NCBI GenBank assembly: GCA_029883975.1 | Contig: JAOUIL010000015.1 | Coordinates: forward strand, 1 to 53,283 | Source: Betaproteobacteria bacterium | Lineage (GTDB): Bacteria; Pseudomonadota; Gammaproteobacteria; Burkholderiales; SG8-39 | DNA: 53,283 nucleotides | Direction of reading: 5' to 3' | In this document: positions 34,419-44,411 of the stretch, in pieces | How the letters are laid out: each line of letters opens with the position of its first letter | How positions within the stretch are numbered: the first letter of the stretch is position 1 | The notes under the pieces: model-generated | Databases searched by the model: none | Told to the model about the DNA's origin: nothing | Seen by the model: only the letters and a program-made list of their open reading frames with translations | Made by a program: the position numbers and the translations under genes

Positions 34419-37400
34419 TCAGGCGGCGAGCTCCTCCCGGATGCGCAAGGCCTCCTCGATGTCGACCGCCACGACGCGCGACACCCCCGATTCGGGCATG
34501 GTCACGCCGATCAGCTGCGCGGCCATCTCCATCGTGATCTTGTTGTGGCTGATGAACAGAAACTGCGTCTGCGCCGACATGCGGCGCACGAGATCGCAGA
34601 AGCGCACCGTATTGGTGTCGTCCAGGGGCGCGTCCACCTCGTCCAGCAGGCAGAAGGGCGCGGGATTGAGCTGGAACATGGAGAACACCAGGGCGATGGC
34701 GGTCAGCGCCTTCTCGCCGCCCGACAGCAGGTGAATGCTGCTGTTGCGCTTGCCCGGCGGATGCGCCATCACCTGCACGCCGGCGTCCAGGATCTCCTCG
34801 CCGGTCATGAGGAGCTTCGCCTCCCCGCCGCCGAACAGCAGGGGAAAGAGGGAGCCGAAGTGCCGGTTGACGCTGTCGAAGGTCTCGCGCAGGAGCTCGC
34901 GGGTCTCGCGGTCGATGCGGCGAATCGCGTCCTCCAGGGTCTGCACCGCTTCCTCGAGATCCGTGGCCTGCGCGTCGAGGAAGCCCTTGCGCTCCTGGCT
35001 GGTCTGCAGCTCGCCGGGCGCAGCCAGGTTGACCGCCCCGAGCTCCGTCACCGCCTGCGTCAGGCGCGTGATCTCGCCCTGCAGTGCCGCGGGCCGGGGT
35101 GCAGACTCCGCCTCCGCCGCCAGCCGGCCGTCGTCCGCGCCCGCCTCGCGCAGCTGGCCGTCGAACTGGTCGCGGTTGATCTGCGCCGCCTGCTCCTTGA
35201 GGCGCAGCTCGCCGATGCGCTCGCGCAGCGGCGCCAGCCGCGACTCGGCCTGCAGCCGCTCCTCCTCCAGCGCGCGCAGCGCGCCCGCCGCAGACTCCAC
35301 GGCGTTGCGCGCCTCGCCCAGCGCCTTCTCGCGCGCGATGCGTACCTCCACCGCCGCCTCCAGCTGCGTGCGCACGGCTGGCACCGGGTCCACGGACAGC
35401 TCCTCGGTCAGCTTGGCGAGCTCGGTCTCCGCGCGCTCGATCTGCTGGTCGATCATGCGCACCGAGCTGTCGATCTCGGCGATCTTCGCGCTGCACTCGC
35501 GCTCGCCGAACGCCGCGTCCTGTGCTTCCCGGTCGGCCTGCTGCAGGGCGAGCCGCTGTGCCGCCAGCGCCGTCTCGGCCTGCACGAACGCTTCGCGCAG
35601 CTGGTCGAGCCGCGCGCGCGCAGCGGCGATCTCCTCGCCGACGCGGGCGATGGCCTCGCCCGCCTGCGCGCGCCGCGCCTCGTCGCGCTCCGCTTCCTGC
35701 GCGATCCCGTCCAGCTCGCGGTCGATCTGCGCGCTGCGCTCGCGGTAGCGCTCGTCGGCCTGTTGCATGCGGATCAGGGCGATATGCGCCTCGTGCCGCG
35801 CTTGCTGCAGCCCGGCAAGCCCATCGCGCGCCGCTTCAAGCGCGCCCTGGCGCGCCGCGACGGCCTGCACGGCGCGCTCATGGTCCGCGCGAGCCGACGC
35901 GACCTGGTGCGTCAGTTCGTCGACCCTGAGCTGCAGCGCCTCGATTTCCGCCTGGCGCGCGAGCAGTCCTGCGTCGCTTGCGTCCGGCGCGTGAAACGCC
36001 ACCGTATGGCGCGTGAACTGGTGCCCGTCGCGATTGACGAGCACCGCGCCCGCGGGCAGGCGCTCGCGCAACTCGGGCGCGGGCGTCCCCTCGCAAACGA
36101 AGGCATGGGCAAGCCAGTCGGTCAGCGCGCCGTCCAGCTCGTGCGTCGACGCGTGGATCTTGGTCGCGAGGCGCTCGAAGCCTTCCGGCGGCAGTCCGCC
36201 CTGCACCGCGCCGTGCCGGAAGATGCCCGCCTTCACCGGCGGAACGTCCGCCAGCACGGCTTCCAGCCGGTCGGCATCCGCGAGATCGAGGGCATGCAGG
36301 CGCTCGCGCAGTACCGATTCCGCCGCGGCCTCCCAGCCCGGCTCGATGCGCACCTGCTGCCAGAGCCGCGGCAGCGTCGCGAGGTTGTTGCGCTCCAGCC
36401 AGTCGCGCAGCGGCGCGTTGTCTTCGGCCGCAGCCTGGATCTGCTCGAGGGTGGCGCGCTGCGCCTGCGCCGCCGCCAGCTCGTGGGACGTCGCGGACAG
36501 GCGCTCGGCTGCCGCCTGGCGATCGGCATCCAGCCCGTCGCATTCGCGCTGCAGCGCATCCAGCGCAGCTTCGGCTTCCTGGATGGCCGCGTCGCCCTCG
36601 GTTCTCTGCCGGGCCTGCGCCTCGAGCGCGGCCGCATCGGGGCGCTGCAGCGTCTCGCGCTCCGCGCCCAGGCGCGCGCGCCGCTGGGCGAGCGCCTCCA
36701 GCGCACGCTCGACATGTTGCAGGTTCGTCTGCTCGAGCTCTGCGCGGCTCTCGGTCTGCAGCAGCTGGCCGCGCGCGTCGCCCACCTGGTCCTGCGCCGC
36801 GCGGAAGCGCGCCTCGGCCTGCGGCAGGCGCTCGCCCTCCGCCGCCAGTCGCTCGCGCGCCTGCGCCACGCGCCGGCGCGCGCCCTCCGTGCGCCCGGCC
36901 CACAGGTGCAGGGCCTGCGTGAGCTGGGCGCGCTGCTCCCGCCAGGAAGCGAGCTGCGCGCGGCGCTCCGTGTGCTGGACCTCGAGCCGCTGGCGCGCCT
37001 CCTCCGCATAGCGCAGCTCCGACTCCAGGCGCGCCACTTCGGCGTTGGCCTCGTACAGGGCCGCCTGCGCGGCGTTCATCGCGTCGCCGGCGGCGTAATG
37101 CGCGGCGCGCGAAGTTTCCAAGCGGCTCTCCACCTCGCGCAGGCTCGCCGTCTCCGCCTCGAGCGCGTTGCCGCTCCTGGCGATCTCCTGCGCGTGGCGC
37201 TCGCGCTCGGCGGCCGCATCCCGCCGGCGCAGGAACCACAGCAGCTGCTGCTTGAGCTGCAGCTCGCCCTGCAATGCCTGGTAGCGGGTCGCCACCTGCG
37301 CCTGCGCCTCGAGCTTCTCGATCTGCGCGCCGAGCTCCAGCCGGATGTCGGTGATCCGCGAGAGGTTCTCGCGCGTGTCCGCCAGCCGGTGCTCGGTCTC

Positions 37401-37934
37401 CCGGCGGCGCTCCTTGTAGCGCGACACGCCCGCCGCCTCCTCGAGGAAAACGCGCAGTTCCTCGGGCTTGGCCTCGATGACGCGCGAGATCATGCCCTGC
37501 TCGATGATCGCGTACGCGCGCGGCCCCAGGCCCGTGCCGAGGAACATGTCGGTGACGTCCCGCCGGCGCACGTGCTGGTTGTTGATGTAGTAGGACGACT
37601 CGCCGTCGCGCTGCAGGACGCGCTTCACCGCGATCTCGGCATACTGCTGCCATTGCCCGCCCGCGCGGCCCAGCGAATTGTCGAACAGCAGCTCGACGCT
37701 GGCGCGCGCCAGCGGCTTGCGGTTGCCCGAGCCGTTGAAGATCACGTCCTGCATGGAGTCGCCGCGCAGCGCCGAGGCGCGCGTCTCGCCGAGCACCCAG
37801 CGCACCGCGTCGATCACGTTGGACTTGCCGCAGCCGTTCGGCCCGACGATGCCGACCAGCTGGCCGGGAAAGTGGATCGAGGTGGGATCGACGAAGGACT
37901 TGAAGCCGGAAAGCCGGATCTGATTGAGTCGCAC
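34419..37934 (-). CDS. smc: Chromosome segregation protein SMC
   Basis: The ATPase of the bacterial condensin that organises the chromosome. The 1171-residue protein has Walker [10 protein letters not shown] at 31-39 and a first coiled coil (about 170-500). The hinge lies at about 510-660, followed by the return coiled coil, signature [13 protein letters not shown] from 1070 and Walker [12 protein letters not shown] with Asp1098 and Glu1099. The start is a GTG (37932-37934), which gives the conserved [15 protein letters not shown] longer frame exists, but its N-terminus is not conserved. The partners ScpA and ScpB are not in the window. It is divergent from queF. Confidence 0.98.
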   Translation of the reverse strand: MRLNQIRLSGFKSFVDPTSIHFPGQLVGIVGPNGCGKSNVIDAVRWVLGETRASALRGDSMQDVIFNGSGNRKPLARASVELLFDNSLGRAGGQWQQYAEIAVKRVLQRDGESSYYINNQHVRRRDVTDMFLGTGLGPRAYAIIEQGMISRVIEAKPEELRVFLEEAAGVSRYKERRRETEHRLADTRENLSRITDIRLELGAQIEKLEAQAQVATRYQALQGELQLKQQLLWFLRRRDAAAERERHAQEIARSGNALEAETASLREVESRLETSRAAHYAAGDAMNAAQAALYEANAEVARLESELRYAEEARQRLEVQHTERRAQLASWREQRAQLTQALHLWAGRTEGARRRVAQARERLAAEGERLPQAEARFRAAQDQVGDARGQLLQTESRAELEQTNLQHVERALEALAQRRARLGAERETLQRPDAAALEAQARQRTEGDAAIQEAEAALDALQRECDGLDADRQAAAERLSATSHELAAAQAQRATLEQIQAAAEDNAPLRDWLERNNLATLPRLWQQVRIEPGWEAAAESVLRERLHALDLADADRLEAVLADVPPVKAGIFRHGAVQGGLPPEGFERLATKIHASTHELDGALTDWLAHAFVCEGTPAPELRERLPAGAVLVNRDGHQFTRHTVAFHAPDASDAGLLARQAEIEALQLRVDELTHQVASARADHERAVQAVAARQGALEAARDGLAGLQQARHEAHIALIRMQQADERYRERSAQIDRELDGIAQEAERDEARRAQAGEAIARVGEEIAAARARLDQLREAFVQAETALAAQRLALQQADREAQDAAFGERECSAKIAEIDSSVRMIDQQIERAETELAKLTEELSVDPVPAVRTQLEAAVEVRIAREKALGEARNAVESAAGALRALEEERLQAESRLAPLRERIGELRLKEQAAQINRDQFDGQLREAGADDGRLAAEAESAPRPAALQGEITRLTQAVTELGAVNLAAPGELQTSQERKGFLDAQATDLEEAVQTLEDAIRRIDRETRELLRETFDSVNRHFGSLFPLLFGGGEAKLLMTGEEILDAGVQVMAHPPGKRNSSIHLLSGGEKALTAIALVFSMFQLNPAPFCLLDEVDAPLDDTNTVRFCDLVRRMSAQTQFLFISHNKITMEMAAQLIGVTMPESGVSRVVAVDIEEALRIREELAA

Positions 37935-38007
37935 GGAACGTTTTCTCGTTTCGAAAATGATACCATCTGCGCGCTCGCCCACGCCCGCGTCTCGCCGCAT
38001 TTTTCCG

Positions 38008-38382
38008 ATGCCTTCGCGTCCCAGCCAGCGTCTGCAGACGTTCCGCAATCCGTCGCCGGCGCGCGACTATCGCATCCACATGACGCTGCCCGAGTTCACC
38101 TGCCTGTGCCCGCTCACCGGGCAGCCGGACTTCGCCGTTCTCGAGCTCGAGTATGTGCCCGATCGCCTGTGCGTGGAGTTGAAGTCGCTCAAGCTCTACG
38201 TGTGGTCGTACCGCGACCAGGGCGCGTTTCACGAGGCGGTGACGAATAGAATCCTGCAGGACCTGGTACGCGCGGTCCGTCCCCGCTACCTGCGGCTGAC
38301 GGCGCGCTTCAATGTGCGCGGTGGCATCGCCACCAGCGTTGTCGTCGAGCACCGCAAGCGCGGCTGGAAGCCCGCGGCTTGA
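38008..38382 (+). CDS. queF: NADPH-dependent preQ0 reductase (short QueF type)
   Basis: Reduces 7-cyano-7-deazaguanine (preQ0) to preQ1 in queuosine synthesis for tRNA wobble bases. The 124-residue tunnel-fold protein is the single-domain form. The thioimide-forming Cys34 lies in [15 protein letters not shown] with Asp41, and the QueF motif VELKSLKLY at 56-64 is followed by FHEAVTNRI. Related proteins start MPSRP, which supports the ATG at 38008 over earlier in-frame codons. Its TGA overlaps the dapC TTG start as TTGA. No other queuosine genes are in the window. Confidence 0.95.
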   Translation: MPSRPSQRLQTFRNPSPARDYRIHMTLPEFTCLCPLTGQPDFAVLELEYVPDRLCVELKSLKLYVWSYRDQGAFHEAVTNRILQDLVRAVRPRYLRLTARFNVRGGIATSVVVEHRKRGWKPAA

Positions 38383-39545
38383 ACCCGCTCCTCGGGCGGC
38401 TGCAGCCCTACCCCTTCGAGAAGCTGCGCGCGCTGCTCGCGGGCGTGGCGCCGAACGCATCGCTCGCGCCGATCAATCTCTCCATCGGCGAGCCCAAGCA
38501 CCCGACCCCGGCCCTGGTGACCGAGGCGCTCACCGGTGCGCTCGAGGGCCTCGCGGCCTACCCGGCCACCGCCGGCGCCCCGGCGCTGCGCGAGGCGATC
38601 GCCGCATGGCTGGCGCGGCGCTACGCGCTGGCAGCCATCGATCCGGCCACGCAGGTGCTGCCGGTCAACGGTTCGCGCGAGGCGCTGTTCGCCTTTGCGC
38701 AGACCGTGATCGACCCGACCGGCGGCGCCGCGCGCGTCTGCTGCCCGAACCCCTTCTACCAGATCTACGAAGGCGCGGCGCTGCTTGCGGGCGCACAGCC
38801 CATTTATCTCAACGACGGCATGGCCTTCGACGACATCGACTGGAGCGGCGTGCAGCTGGCCTATGTATGCTCCCCGGGCAATCCCACCGGCCGGGTGCTG
38901 GGACTGGCCGAGTGGCGCCGCCTGTTCGAGCTTTCCGACCGGCACGGATTCGTCATCGCTTCCGACGAGTGCTACTCGGAGCTGTACTACGACGAGCTGC
39001 GCCCGCCGCTCGGTGGGCTGCAGGCGGCGCAGCAGCTCGGCCGCGCGGACTTCCGGCGCCTGGTCGCCTTTTCCAGCCTGTCGAAGCGCTCCAACGCGCC
39101 CGGCATGCGCTCGGGCTTCGTCGCCGGCGACGCCGCGCTGCTCAAGCAGTTCCTGCTCTATCGCACCTATCACGGCTCGGCCATGAGCCTGCCGGTGCAG
39201 CGCGCCTCGATCGCCGCCTGGGGCGACGAGGCGCACGTGCGCGCCAACCGCCAGCGCTATGCGCAGAAGTATCGCGCCGTGCTGCCGCTCATCGGCGCGC
39301 CGCTCGCCACCTCCATGCCCGACGGCGGCTTCTATCTGTGGGTGCGCACGCCGGTCGACGACGCGGACTTCGCGCGCGAATTGCAGCGACAATATAATGT
39401 GCTGGTCCTGCCGGGCAGCTATCTCGCGCGCGAAGCGCATGGCGTGAACCCCGGGCGCCACCATGTGCGCATCGCCCTGGTCGCGCCGCTCGACGATTGC
39501 GTCGAGGCGGCGCACAGGATCGGGCGCTTCGCGCGTACCCTGTAG
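38379..39545 (+). CDS. dapC: N-succinyldiaminopimelate aminotransferase DapC
   Basis: A pyridoxal phosphate enzyme that makes N-succinyl-LL-diaminopimelate in the succinylase branch of lysine and cell-wall precursor synthesis. The 388-residue fold type I aminotransferase has [50 protein letters not shown] and the PLP-binding Lys236 in [16 protein letters not shown]. The product assignment rests on close DapC-like motifs and on the adjoining dapD and dapE. The likely start is a TTG at 38379-38381 overlapping the queF stop; I see no nearby ATG that keeps the N-terminus. Confidence 0.94.
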   Translation: MNPLLGRLQPYPFEKLRALLAGVAPNASLAPINLSIGEPKHPTPALVTEALTGALEGLAAYPATAGAPALREAIAAWLARRYALAAIDPATQVLPVNGSREALFAFAQTVIDPTGGAARVCCPNPFYQIYEGAALLAGAQPIYLNDGMAFDDIDWSGVQLAYVCSPGNPTGRVLGLAEWRRLFELSDRHGFVIASDECYSELYYDELRPPLGGLQAAQQLGRADFRRLVAFSSLSKRSNAPGMRSGFVAGDAALLKQFLLYRTYHGSAMSLPVQRASIAAWGDEAHVRANRQRYAQKYRAVLPLIGAPLATSMPDGGFYLWVRTPVDDADFARELQRQYNVLVLPGSYLAREAHGVNPGRHHVRIALVAPLDDCVEAAHRIGRFARTL

Positions 39546-39552
39546 AGGAGCC

Positions 39553-40374
39553 ATGCAACAAGCGCAAACCATCATCGATCAGGCCTGGGAAGAGCGTGCC
39601 GGCCTCGCGCCGGGAAAGGCGTCGCCGGCGCTGCGCGACGCGGTCGAGTTCGCGCTCGCCGGGCTCGACGCGGGCACGCTGCGCGTCGCCGAGAAGCACG
39701 CCGGCGAATGGATCACGCACCAATGGCTGAAGAAGGCGGTGCTGCTGTCGTTCCGCCTGGAGGACAACCGCCTGCTGCCCGGGGCCTCCACCAATTACTA
39801 CGACAAGGTGCCCGGCAAGTTCGCCGGCTACGACGCGGCGGCGTTCGGGCGCGGCGGCTTCCGCGTGGTGCCGCCGGCCATGGCGCGCCGCGGCTGCTAC
39901 CTGGCGAAGAACGTCGTGCTGATGCCGTCCTTCGTCAACATCGGCGCCTACGTGGACGAGGGCACGATGGTGGACACCTGGGCGACAGTCGGCTCCTGCG
40001 CGCAGATCGGCAGGAACGTGCACCTGTCGGGCGGCGTGGGCATCGGCGGCGTGCTCGAGCCCGTGCAGGCCAACCCGGTCATCGTCGAGGACAACTGCTT
40101 CGTCGGCGCGCGCTCCGAGATCGTCGAGGGCGTGATCGTCGAGGAGAACAGCGTCATCTCCATGGGCGTGTTCATCGGCCAGAGCACCAAGATCTTCGAC
40201 CGCGAGACCGGCGAGGTCCTCTACGGCCGCGTTCCAGCCGGCTCCGTGGTCGTGTCCGGAACGCTGCCTTCGAGCGACCGCAGCTGCGCGCTGTACTGCG
40301 CCGTAATCGTAAAAAAGGTTGATGCGCGCACGCGGGCAAAGACCAGCCTCAACGAGCTGCTGCGAGGGGATTAA
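39553..40374 (+). CDS. dapD: Tetrahydrodipicolinate N-succinyltransferase
   Basis: Transfers succinyl from succinyl-CoA to tetrahydrodipicolinate, the step before DapC. The 273-residue protein has the N-terminal helical domain and substrate segment ([17 protein letters not shown]). A left-handed beta-helix of hexapeptide repeats follows ([40 protein letters not shown]), then the C-terminal part around VSGTLPS. The ATG at 39553 is preceded by GAGGAG. It starts 7 bases after dapC, so the two are co-transcribed. Confidence 0.98.
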   Translation: MQQAQTIIDQAWEERAGLAPGKASPALRDAVEFALAGLDAGTLRVAEKHAGEWITHQWLKKAVLLSFRLEDNRLLPGASTNYYDKVPGKFAGYDAAAFGRGGFRVVPPAMARRGCYLAKNVVLMPSFVNIGAYVDEGTMVDTWATVGSCAQIGRNVHLSGGVGIGGVLEPVQANPVIVEDNCFVGARSEIVEGVIVEENSVISMGVFIGQSTKIFDRETGEVLYGRVPAGSVVVSGTLPSSDRSCALYCAVIVKKVDARTRAKTSLNELLRGD

Positions 40375-40395
40375 ACTACGGGGACAGCGCACCCC

Positions 40396-40402
40396 AGGAG
40401 GT
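40396..40402 (+). promoter_or_regulatory. Strong Shine-Dalgarno of the pilU-like gene
   Basis: AGGAGGT lies 5 bases before the ATG at 40408. It is a near-perfect anti-16S match and one of the strongest ribosome sites in the window. It fixes the start of this gene despite a second in-frame ATG three codons later. Confidence 0.7.
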
Positions 40403-40407
40403 AAGCC

Positions 40408-41598
40408 ATGTCGGCGATGAAACGCCTGTTCCAGCTGATGGCCGATAAGAAGGCCTCGGATATCTTTTTGTCCATCGGGGCGCCGATCAACATCAAGATC
40501 AACGGCATGGCCATGCCGGTGAACCAGACCATCCTCACCGCGAGCGCCGTGCAGACGCTGCTCTACGAGGTGCTGAACGAGCACCAGGTGCGCGAGTTCG
40601 AAGAGGAGCTGGAGCTGAACACCGCCTACACCATGGAGGGCGTGGGCACCTTCCGTATCAGCGCCTTCCGCCAGAAGGGCACGCCCGCCGTGGTGGTGCG
40701 CTACATCCCGGGCACGGTGCCGCCGCTGGATTCGCTGCACCTGCCGCCGGTGCTCAAGGAGATCGTCGTGCAGAAGCGCGGCCTGATCCTCATGGTCGGC
40801 GCCACCGGCTCGGGCAAGTCGACGTCGCTCGCGGCGATGATCGACTTTCGCAACGCCGAGCGCTCCGGGCACATCCTGACGCTCGAAGACCCGGTCGAAT
40901 TCATCTTCAAGAACCGCAAGTCGATCGTCAACCAGCGCGAGGTCGGCACCGATACCAAGGCGTTCCCGGTCGCGCTGAAGAACGCCCTGCGCCAGGCGCC
41001 CGACGTGATCCTGATCGGCGAGATCCGCGACCGCGATACGATGTCCATGGCGCTGCAGTACGCGCAATCGGGCCACCTGTGCATGGCGACCCTGCATGCG
41101 AACAACAGCTACCACGCCATGAACCGCATCATCAGCTTCTACCCGCTGGAGAACCGCCCCACGCTGCTGCTCGACCTCTCGGCCTCGCTGCAGGCCGTGG
41201 TCTCGCAGCGCCTGGTGCGCACCAAGGCGGGCACGCGCAAGCCGGCCTGCGAGGTCCTGCTCAACACCCGGCACATCTCCGAGCTGATCGAGAAGGGCGA
41301 GATCAACGAGATGAAGGAAGCGATGGAGAAGAGCATGGCGCCGGGTTCGCAGACCTTCGAGCAGTCGCTGTTCAAGCTGTTCATCTCCGGCGACATCACC
41401 CAGGACGAGGCGATGCTGAACGCCGACTCGGCCACCAACATGCTCTGGCTGATCAACCAGGCGACCGCCGGGCAGATCACGTCTGGCCAGGTGTCCATCC
41501 CGGCAGTGCCGCCCGCAGGCCAGGGCGACAAGAAGGAAGGCCTGCTCGGCGGCGGCGGCGCGCAGTTCGACGGCATCAAGATCGACGTCACCAGCTGA
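40408..41598 (+). CDS. pilU: PilU/PilT-type pilus retraction ATPase
   Basis: A hexameric secretion ATPase of the GspE superfamily that powers type IV pilus disassembly with PilT. The 396-residue protein has the N-terminal PAS-like region ([19 protein letters not shown]) and Walker [10 protein letters not shown] (131-139). The Asp box [11 protein letters not shown], Walker [14 protein letters not shown] and His box [12 protein letters not shown] follow. The closing sequence around [11 protein letters not shown] and the long C-terminal extension fit PilU better than PilT, but this is a judgement. It sits alone between dapD and dapE, with no other pilus gene in the window. Confidence 0.88.
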   Translation: MSAMKRLFQLMADKKASDIFLSIGAPINIKINGMAMPVNQTILTASAVQTLLYEVLNEHQVREFEEELELNTAYTMEGVGTFRISAFRQKGTPAVVVRYIPGTVPPLDSLHLPPVLKEIVVQKRGLILMVGATGSGKSTSLAAMIDFRNAERSGHILTLEDPVEFIFKNRKSIVNQREVGTDTKAFPVALKNALRQAPDVILIGEIRDRDTMSMALQYAQSGHLCMATLHANNSYHAMNRIISFYPLENRPTLLLDLSASLQAVVSQRLVRTKAGTRKPACEVLLNTRHISELIEKGEINEMKEAMEKSMAPGSQTFEQSLFKLFISGDITQDEAMLNADSATNMLWLINQATAGQITSGQVSIPAVPPAGQGDKKEGLLGGGGAQFDGIKIDVTS

Positions 41599-41599
41599 G

Positions 41600-42727
41600 G
41601 TGGAGCCGGTCCTCGCGCTCGCCCGGGAGCTGATCGGCCGCAGGTCGGTGACGCCGGCGGATGACGGATGCCAGGCGCACCTGGCCGCGCGCCTGGCCGC
41701 GGCCGGCTTCCGCTGCGAGGACGCGAGCGTCAACGGCGTGACCAATCTGTGGGCGCGCCGCGGCAGCAGCGCGCCGCTCGTCTGCTTCGCGGGCCACACC
41801 GACGTCGTGCCGCCCGGGCCGCTCGAGCAGTGGCACTCCGAACCGTTCGTGCCCGTCGAGCGCGACGGCCGTCTGTATGGGCGCGGCGCAGCCGACATGA
41901 AGTCCTCGATCGCCGCGTTCGTCGTGGCGATCGAGCAGTTCGTCGCCGAGCGCCCCGCGCACTCCGGCTCGATCGCCGTGCTGCTCACCTCGGACGAGGA
42001 AGGCCCGTCGGTGGACGGCACCGTGCGCGTGGTCGAGCGTCTGGCGAAGCGCGGCGAGCGCATCGACTTCTGCATCGTCGGTGAGCCCTCTTCGGCCACC
42101 GCGCTCGGCGACACGCTGCGCGTCGGCCGGCGCGGCTCGCTCTCGGCGAAGCTCGTGGTGCGCGGCGTGCAGGGCCATGTCGCCTACCCCGAGCAGGTGC
42201 GCAACCCGATCCACCTGCTGGCGCCCGCGCTTGCCGAGCTCGCGGCCGCCGAATGGGATCGTGGCAACGAGTCGTTTCCGCCGACCAGCTTCCAGGTCTC
42301 GAACATCCATGCCGGCACGGGCGTGGAGAACGTCGTGCCCGGAACGGTGGAGGTGCTGTGCAATTTCCGCTTCTCGACCGAGAGCACCGATGCCGGTCTG
42401 CGCGCCCGATTCGAGGACATGCTGCGCAAGTACCGCCTGGACTATTCGGTGTCCTGGACGCTCGGCGGTCGTCCGTTCCTGAGCGGCAAGGGCCGGCTGA
42501 TCGAAGTCATGCGCGCGGCAGTGCGCTCGCACACCGGGCGGACGCCGGAGCTGTCCACGGCGGGCGGCACCTCCGACGGGCGCTTCATCATCGACATCTG
42601 CCCGGAGGTGGTCGAGTTCGGCCCGGTGAACAGCACCATCCACAAGCTGAACGAGAACATCGCGCTCGAGGAGCTGGCGCGCCTGCCGCGCATCTACCTG
42701 GACGCGCTGCGCGCCCTTCTGCCTTGA
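41600..42727 (+). CDS. dapE: Succinyl-diaminopimelate desuccinylase
   Basis: A dinuclear zinc hydrolase that frees LL-diaminopimelate from its succinyl derivative, following DapC. The 375-residue M20-family protein has the metal-binding His and Asp in [12 protein letters not shown] and Asp in [11 protein letters not shown]. The catalytic Glu and metal Glu are in [11 protein letters not shown] dimerisation domain includes [16 protein letters not shown], and [11 protein letters not shown] and [12 protein letters not shown] lie near the end. It starts with GTG directly after the pilU-like stop. dapC, dapD and dapE are thus split only by that gene. Confidence 0.98.
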   Translation: MEPVLALARELIGRRSVTPADDGCQAHLAARLAAAGFRCEDASVNGVTNLWARRGSSAPLVCFAGHTDVVPPGPLEQWHSEPFVPVERDGRLYGRGAADMKSSIAAFVVAIEQFVAERPAHSGSIAVLLTSDEEGPSVDGTVRVVERLAKRGERIDFCIVGEPSSATALGDTLRVGRRGSLSAKLVVRGVQGHVAYPEQVRNPIHLLAPALAELAAAEWDRGNESFPPTSFQVSNIHAGTGVENVVPGTVEVLCNFRFSTESTDAGLRARFEDMLRKYRLDYSVSWTLGGRPFLSGKGRLIEVMRAAVRSHTGRTPELSTAGGTSDGRFIIDICPEVVEFGPVNSTIHKLNENIALEELARLPRIYLDALRALLP

Positions 42728-43593
42728 CGCTGCGCCAGCTGGTGAGCGAGGTCGCGCGCGCGCTGCGCGCCGCGCCCGTGCACTTCGGCCATGGCACGAC
42801 GAATGCCGGCGACGAGGCGGCGTACCTCGTGCTGCGCGGCCTGGGCTTGCCGTTCGACGCGCCGGCCGGGCGGCCGGTGAGCGCGCGTGAACGCGCGCGC
42901 ATCGCGCGCCTGCTGCGGCGTCGCATCCGCGAGCGCGTGCCCGTGGCGTACCTGTTGCGCGAAGCCTGGCTGGCCGGCGAGCCGTTCTATGTCGATCGCC
43001 GCGTCATCATTCCGCGATCGCATATCGCCGAGCTGCTGCAGCGGCGGCTGCGGCCATGGCGGCGGCGCCCGGTACGCAGCGTGCTGGATCTGTGCACCGG
43101 CTCGGGCTGCCTGGCGGTGCTGGCGGCCAAGGCCTTTGCGCGCGCGCGCGTGGATGCCGCCGACCTCTCGCCGGGCGCGCTCTCGGTCGCGGGGCGCAAC
43201 ATCGCACGCCACCGCCTGCGCGGCCGGATCCGCCTGGTGCGCTCAGACCTGATGGCGCAGCTCGGACGGCGGCGCTACGACCTCATCCTGAGCAACCCGC
43301 CGTACGTGGATGCGGCGGCCATGCGCGCGCTGCCGCGCGAGTATCGCCTCGAGCCGCGCATGGCGCTGGCGGCCGGGGCGGACGGACTCGACCTGGTGCG
43401 CAGGATCATCGCCCAAGGCGCGGCGCACCTCGAGGCGCGCGGACTGCTGGTGTGCGAGATCGGCGCGCACCGCAGGGCGCTGGAGCGCGCGTTTCCGCGC
43501 CTGCCATTCGCATGGCCGCAGACCGCGGCGGGAACGGGTCAGGTCTTCCTGCTGTCGCGCGAAGACCTGCCGCGCCAAGAGTGTGTGGGGTGA
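42724..43593 (+). CDS. prmB: Protein-(glutamine-N5) methyltransferase for ribosomal protein L3
   Basis: Methylates a glutamine of ribosomal protein L3. The 289-residue protein has the PrmB N-terminal helical domain ([18 protein letters not shown]) and the linker [12 protein letters not shown]. The Rossmann SAM domain shows [14 protein letters not shown] (122-135), and the substrate motif NPPY (191-194) is followed by [17 protein letters not shown]. The IPRSHIAEL segment and spacing favour PrmB over PrmC. The start is a TTG overlapping the dapE TGA (TTGA). The stop codon lies within the tRNA-His gene on the other strand, an 8-base overlap. Confidence 0.93.
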   Translation: MTLRQLVSEVARALRAAPVHFGHGTTNAGDEAAYLVLRGLGLPFDAPAGRPVSARERARIARLLRRRIRERVPVAYLLREAWLAGEPFYVDRRVIIPRSHIAELLQRRLRPWRRRPVRSVLDLCTGSGCLAVLAAKAFARARVDAADLSPGALSVAGRNIARHRLRGRIRLVRSDLMAQLGRRRYDLILSNPPYVDAAAMRALPREYRLEPRMALAAGADGLDLVRRIIAQGAAHLEARGLLVCEIGAHRRALERAFPRLPFAWPQTAAGTGQVFLLSREDLPRQECVG

Positions 43594-43661
43594 CCGATGG
43601 GACTCGAACCCACAACAACTGGAATCACAATCCAGGACTCTACCTTTGAGCTACGGTCACC
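43586..43661 (-). tRNA. tRNA-His (anticodon GTG)
   Basis: Minus strand, 76 nt with encoded CCA. It has the extra 5' G(-1) opposite discriminator C73 that is specific to tRNA-His and a 7-bp acceptor stem (GTGACCG/CGGTCAC). The anticodon arm is CTGGA-TTGTGAT-TCCAG with GTG at 43626-43628. The T arm carries GGTTCGAGTCCC. The 3' end overlaps the prmB stop codon. It is the last of three tRNAs read in the same direction. Confidence 0.96.
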
Positions 43662-43671
43662 ATTGCAACTT

Positions 43672-43748
43672 TGGCCTGCCCGGCGGGAGTCGAACCCACA
43701 ACCCCCAGCTTAGAAGGCTGGTGCTCTATCCGGTTGAGCTACGGGCAG
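43672..43748 (-). tRNA. tRNA-Arg (anticodon TCT)
   Basis: Minus strand, 77 nt with encoded CCA. The acceptor stem is CTGCCCG/CGGGCAG, with C rather than the usual G at position 1. The D arm GCTC...GAGC and the anticodon arm CCAGC-CTTCTAA-GCTGG, with TCT at 43712-43714, are normal. The T arm is GTGGG/CCCGC with one wobble. It reads AGA codons, which are rare in a genome this rich in G and C. It lies 10 bases upstream of tRNA-His. Confidence 0.95.
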
Positions 43749-43763
43749 CCGCCGGGCAAAAAC

Positions 43764-43840
43764 TGGTCGGGGTGGAGAGATTTGAACTCCCGACATCTTG
43801 CTCCCAAAGCAAGCGCGCTACCAGGCTGCGCCACACCCCG
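43764..43840 (-). tRNA. tRNA-Pro (anticodon TGG)
   Basis: Minus strand, 77 nt with encoded CCA and discriminator A. The acceptor stem is CGGGGTG/CACCCCG, with the C1-G72 pair typical of bacterial tRNA-Pro. The anticodon arm is CTTGC-TTTGGGA-GCAAG, with TGG at 43804-43806. It is first in the tRNA-Pro, tRNA-Arg, tRNA-His run, which is read away from dksA. Confidence 0.96.
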
Positions 43841-43852
43841 GAAAGGGGCATC

Positions 43853-43858
43853 ATGATA
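43853..43858 (-). promoter_or_regulatory. Candidate -10 box of the tRNA-Pro/Arg/His transcript
   Basis: TATCAT on the minus strand ends 12 bases before the 5' end of tRNA-Pro. It is followed by a GC-rich stretch (GATGCCCC), as in the discriminators of stable-RNA promoters under stringent control. No good -35 box is seen. Confidence 0.4.
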
Positions 43859-43871
43859 CCCGCTTTTCAGC

Positions 43872-43900
43872 TTGCTGCTAGGGGGCTTTTCTGCTACAAA
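43872..43900 (+). promoter_or_regulatory. Candidate dksA promoter
   Basis: TTGCTG (43872-43877) and TACAAA (43895-43900) are separated by 17 bp. A TG one base before the -10 box gives an extended -10 form. It points toward dksA, whose ATG is 36 bases downstream. Confidence 0.5.
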
Positions 43901-43936
43901 GTCGCCTTTCTTTTTGGCGGGTGCAGCAAGAAAACG

Positions 43937-44362
43937 ATGCCGGTCGAACTGACGCGCAAGAATTTCACGCCCTTCGCCCCGAAGAAGGGCGAGGACTACA
44001 TGAACGCGCGCATGCGCTCGCACTTCCGCAAGATGCTCGAGCAGCTGAAGGCCGAGCTGTCCGAGGAAATCGACCGCACGGTGCATACCATGCAGGACGA
44101 GGCGACCGTGTTCGCCGACCCCAACGACCGCGCCAGCCAGGAATCGGACATGGCGCTTGAGCTGCGCAACCGCGACCGCGAGAGAAAGCTGATCAAGAAG
44201 ATCGACGAGACCATCGCCCGCATCGACGCCAACGAGTACGGCTACTGCGACAGCTGCGGCGTGGAGATCGGCCTGAAGCGCCTGGAGGCCAGGCCGACGG
44301 CGACGCTGTGCATCGACTGCAAGACGCTGGACGAACTGCGCGAGAAGCAGGTGGCCAAGTAG
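43937..44362 (+). CDS. dksA: RNA polymerase-binding transcription factor DksA
   Basis: Binds the RNA polymerase secondary channel and, with ppGpp, resets transcription of stable RNA and amino-acid genes. The 141-residue protein has the coiled coil (about 25-100) with the tip residues Asp61, Asp64 and Ala66 in ADPNDRASQE. It has a four-cysteine zinc finger (Cys104, Cys107, Cys125, Cys128 in CDSCG and CIDC). The ATG at 43937 gives MPVELTRKNFTPFAPKKGEDY. An ATG at 43853 is in frame but would place the promoter inside the gene. It is divergent from three tRNA genes. Confidence 0.96.
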   Translation: MPVELTRKNFTPFAPKKGEDYMNARMRSHFRKMLEQLKAELSEEIDRTVHTMQDEATVFADPNDRASQESDMALELRNRDRERKLIKKIDETIARIDANEYGYCDSCGVEIGLKRLEARPTATLCIDCKTLDELREKQVAK

Positions 44363-44411
44363 GCCGCGCGCCGCGCGGCGGTTGAACAGGGGCGCCCGGC
44401 GCCCCTTTATT
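44363..44411. terminator. Tandem hairpins between converging dksA and pnp
   Basis: Two G/C hairpins lie back to back. One has arms GCCGCGC/GCGCGGC with a 3-base loop at 44363-44379. The other has arms GGGGCGC/GCGCCCC with a 3-base loop at 44389-44405, followed by TTTATTA. The second is a good Rho-independent terminator for dksA. Read the other way it lacks a U run, so its use by pnp is less sure. Confidence 0.7.

Noticed and set aside
37935-38007. A possible minus-strand promoter TATCAT (37962-37957) for smc
   Set aside because: There is no -35 partner at 16-18 bp and the match is ordinary. It may be real, but the sequence does not support a call.
34389-38249. A plus-strand open frame of 1286 codons opposite smc and zipA
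   Set aside because: It is the antisense shadow of smc in very GC-rich DNA with GC-biased third positions. Its translation is rich in Arg, Leu, Ala and His without known motifs, whereas the minus strand gives a complete SMC.
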